Shown in pieces: positions 27,013-28,580 of a stretch of 28,580 nt of DNA (position 1 is its first letter; each line of letters starts with the position of its first letter). The DNA is taken from NCBI GenBank assembly GCA_034439915.1, contig JAWXBI010000299.1, forward strand, positions 1-28,580. Direction: 5' to 3'. The notes beneath the pieces were generated by a model. That model was not told the DNA's origin. It saw nothing but the letters and a program-made list of their open reading frames with translations, and did no database searches. This DNA comes from JADJLQ01 sp034439915. Lineage in GTDB: Bacteria > Bacteroidota > Bacteroidia > Chitinophagales > Saprospiraceae. A program made the translations under genes and the position numbers.

Positions 27013-27747
27013 ATGAATAAAAAGGAATATCCATTGATTCAACTTCAGAGTATTGAATTAATGTTAAAAAAGCTGCGAGAGTTAGTTTCAATACATTCTG
27101 ATATAGTTGAGTTAGTTGGATCCAAGAATTTAATTAGACTAAAAGATATGGATCTGAAATCTAATTTTTTCTTTAGGGTGTATGATTCAAAATTAGAAAC
27201 TACACAAAAAGTAAATTTCAATTTTGAATATTTACCTAAAAATTCAGTATTATCACAAGATGCTGAAAATAAAATTGATGACCTCGATGGGGTTGTAAGA
27301 AGTTTTAATAAATGGGTTTCACTAATTCAAAATTACAATAAAATAAATTTGACTCAGGAGGATGAATATATCAATTTTTATGAAAAAGAACTATACGATG
27401 AATTTGTTATCTTGGATATAGATGCCAATAATATACCATTTGATTATTTAAGACAGGAAGGCCTTTATAAATATCTAACTATTATTGAAAATAAATTAAT
27501 CGAATCAAATGTCGGGCACGATAGTTTGGATGATTTAATTGAAGAATCACAAGATTTAAAGAGGGACATCTCAAGAATTACTAAGAATAAAACTATTAAA
27601 CGGCTTTCGAGGTTAATGGCAAAAGTAAAAGTGAAAGCGGTAGATGTTTTTTACTTCGTTTTGGATGTAGGAAAAAAAGAAGCAGTTAAATCACTGCTTA
27701 ATGGAGGATTCGATAAATTTAAATCAATATTAAATGTCTTAAATTAA
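27013..27747 (+). CDS. hypothetical protein, 244 aa, AT-rich orphan
   Basis: I do not recognise this protein. It has no signal peptide and no clear membrane segment, so it is probably cytoplasmic. Lys, Asn, Asp and Ile are abundant, matching its AT-rich coding sequence, which differs from lon and the genes before it. The N-terminus is helical (LQSIELMLKKLRELVSIHSD), the middle has a DEFVILDIDANNIPFDYL segment, and the C-terminus is a basic helix-rich stretch (TIKRLSRLMAKVKVKAVDVF). It stands alone between the decayed lon copy and a toxin-antitoxin pair, a setting that suggests acquired DNA. A role in defence or as a mobile-element passenger is possible but unsupported by any motif I can see. 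Confidence 0.7.
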   Translation: MNKKEYPLIQLQSIELMLKKLRELVSIHSDIVELVGSKNLIRLKDMDLKSNFFFRVYDSKLETTQKVNFNFEYLPKNSVLSQDAENKIDDLDGVVRSFNKWVSLIQNYNKINLTQEDEYINFYEKELYDEFVILDIDANNIPFDYLRQEGLYKYLTIIENKLIESNVGHDSLDDLIEESQDLKRDISRITKNKTIKRLSRLMAKVKVKAVDVFYFVLDVGKKEAVKSLLNGGFDKFKSILNVLN

Positions 27748-27886
27748 ACAACTGGGATAGAGGAGACTTGCATTTCAACAATTAAACATTTATTATATTG
27801 AAGAGTTTGTGACAATTTAAACAATTCAAAGATTCCACAATTTGGGGGAGGAGTGTCTTTCAATTAAGCAATTCTATTTTTTCAAT
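27748..27886. other. AT-rich spacer between converging genes
   Basis: The orphan gene and hicB converge here. The spacer is rich in CAATT and CAAA words. It contains CAAAGATTCCACAATT (27827-27842), nearly identical to CAAAGGATTCCACAATT at 26532-26548, giving a direct repeat about 1.3 kb apart around the orphan gene. I see no convincing terminator. Confidence 0.4.
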
Positions 27887-28261
27887 TCAGGCATAAATCG
27901 AGACTTTACTCAATTCTTCCGCCAATTTGTGAATTGCTTTTTCAATCTTTGATGCTTGTTGGATGGATGGAAATTTAGTACCGGATGCATATTGCCTGAG
28001 CAAGGAGGGGTTAATAGATGCCAGGTGAGCCAACTTTGATTGATTAAGGGAATCAAACCGGTCAAAAAAAGCTCTTAAGTCATATAAATGATTGAAGTTG
28101 ATCTCTTTAATTCCATGAAAATCCAACAATAATTTTTTTATTTTATTTTCAAGGCCAGGTATAGTTTTGGAGGATTCTACGACCAAATTGGATTTATAAG
28201 TGACCCTGCCCCAAATCATTTTGTTTTTCCCTCTTTCAATAATAAGGTCCAAATTCTTCAT
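27887..28261 (-). CDS. hicB: HicB-type antitoxin with C-terminal helix-turn-helix
   Basis: This 124-aa protein has an N-terminal strand-rich part (about 1-50; MIWGRVTYKSNLVVESSKTI, then PGLENKIKKLLLDF) like a degenerate HicB fold, and a C-terminal XRE-type helix-turn-helix (about 72-117; LNQSKLAHLASINPSLLRQY, ASGTKFPSIQQASKIEKAI). It begins 7 bp after the hicA stop, so the order is toxin first, as is usual for hicAB. It would bind and block HicA and repress the shared promoter. The N-domain alone would be hard to assign; the neighbour makes the call. An alternative ATG at codon 15 is less likely since it would remove the first strand. Confidence 0.85.
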   Translation of the reverse strand: MKNLDLIIERGKNKMIWGRVTYKSNLVVESSKTIPGLENKIKKLLLDFHGIKEINFNHLYDLRAFFDRFDSLNQSKLAHLASINPSLLRQYASGTKFPSIQQASKIEKAIHKLAEELSKVSIYA

Positions 28262-28268
28262 CGATTTT

Positions 28269-28451
28269 TTATTTAATGCCTGCTTGTTTTAAAATAGCAT
28301 GTAAAGTGCCTTTGGGGATGTCCTGATTGTGAATAGGGACTGTAATTTTCCTTGTTTTTGATTTGTGCTTTAGTTGTAAGTGACTTCCTTTTTGAGCAAC
28401 TTTAAACCAGCCATTTTTATGCAGGATGATTAATAACTCCCGGGGTCTCAT
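28269..28451 (-). CDS. hicA: HicA-type mRNA interferase toxin
   Basis: From the ATG at 28451 the protein is 60 aa, the usual HicA length. It has the double-stranded-RNA-binding-like fold: MRPRELLIILHKNGWFKVAQ, KGSHLQL with the catalytic His24, then KITVPIHNQDIPKGTLHAIL and KQAGIK. Expressed alone it would cut mRNA and stop growth; the adjacent HicB neutralises it. The reading frame extends 27 codons upstream with a hydrophobic segment, but that part is not HicA-like and would lie upstream of the predicted transcription start, so I use the internal ATG. All expected residues are present, so it looks intact. Confidence 0.92.
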   Translation of the reverse strand: MRPRELLIILHKNGWFKVAQKGSHLQLKHKSKTRKITVPIHNQDIPKGTLHAILKQAGIK

Positions 28452-28457
28452 GCAGGA

Positions 28458-28465
28458 CAAAGATA
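28458..28465 (-). promoter_or_regulatory. -7 promoter element of hicAB
   Basis: On the minus strand this reads TATCTTTG, an exact TAnnTTTG match, ending six bases before the hicA ATG. A TTG at 28489-28487 lies 21 bp further upstream, a plausible -33 element. Transcription would start at or within a few bases of the ATG, which supports the short HicA and a leaderless message. Confidence 0.6.
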
Positions 28466-28580
28466 GCAAAAATGCAACCTGTGAGGCAATAAAAATTGAA
28501 AATAGGCTCAATTTCAAGAAGGATGGAGGCATATTATCCGGACTTCTTAGATGGAATATTTGGAAGGTTAAAAGGTTAAA

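Noticed and set aside
28452..28532. N-terminal extension of HicA with a hydrophobic, signal-like segment
   Set aside because: The HicA family starts at the inner ATG, and the promoter element lies inside the extension.

Overview
The window looks like chromosomal DNA from a Bacteroidota bacterium, probably a member of the Saprospiria (Saprospiraceae-like). The reasons are a SusC/SusD outer-membrane pair, an Asp-rich VCBS/ASPIC protein beside it, a DUF6089-type barrel protein, ECF sigma and TPR-CHAT genes side by side, no consistent Shine-Dalgarno sequences, and promoter elements of the Bacteroidota form TAnnTTTG. The genus is an inference; no rRNA or tRNA gene is present.

Layout. (1) 1-4434: an ECF sigma factor gene, cut by the window edge and split by a -1 frame change at an A AAA AAG run, overlaps the start of a one-TM anti-sigma-like protein with periplasmic TPRs. 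Facing them tail to tail is a 1023-aa lipoprotein with TPRs, a CHAT (caspase-like) protease domain with an intact His/Cys pair, and a C-terminal TM. (2) 4580-14954: a carbohydrate or nutrient uptake locus with susC, susD and a strong terminator, an upstream same-strand VCBS/ASPIC protein, and a divergent DUF5060-type clan GH-A glycoside hydrolase. (3) 14954-15080: a 7-bp tandem array with inverted counterparts between two convergent genes. (4) 15078-20964, minus strand: an apparent operon of Wzx flippase, Wzz-type chain-length protein, Wzy/WaaL-type membrane protein and a long-chain acyl-CoA synthetase, that is, surface polysaccharide export plus lipid activation. (5) 21196-26457, plus strand: a DUF6089-like barrel protein with a near-leaderless promoter, a GH9 endoglucanase, and Lon protease. 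(6) 26458-28580: a visibly AT-richer tail with degenerate hexamer repeats, a decayed 89-bp copy of the lon 3' end, a small ORF interrupted by an amber codon, an orphan 244-aa protein, and a HicA/HicB toxin-antitoxin pair on the minus strand.

How the parts may work together. SusCD with the two secreted glycosidases suggests glycan capture and breakdown at the surface. The Wzx/Wzz/Wzy operon builds the cell's own surface polymer. The most interesting part is the sigma / anti-sigma / TPR-CHAT module: the protease is predicted to sit in the same compartment as the anti-sigma's TPR domain. This suggests, without proving, a signalling route in which a caspase-like protease frees a sigma factor, comparable in logic to the Craspase (type III-E) CHAT-Csx30-RpoE relay but placed in the envelope and without CRISPR.
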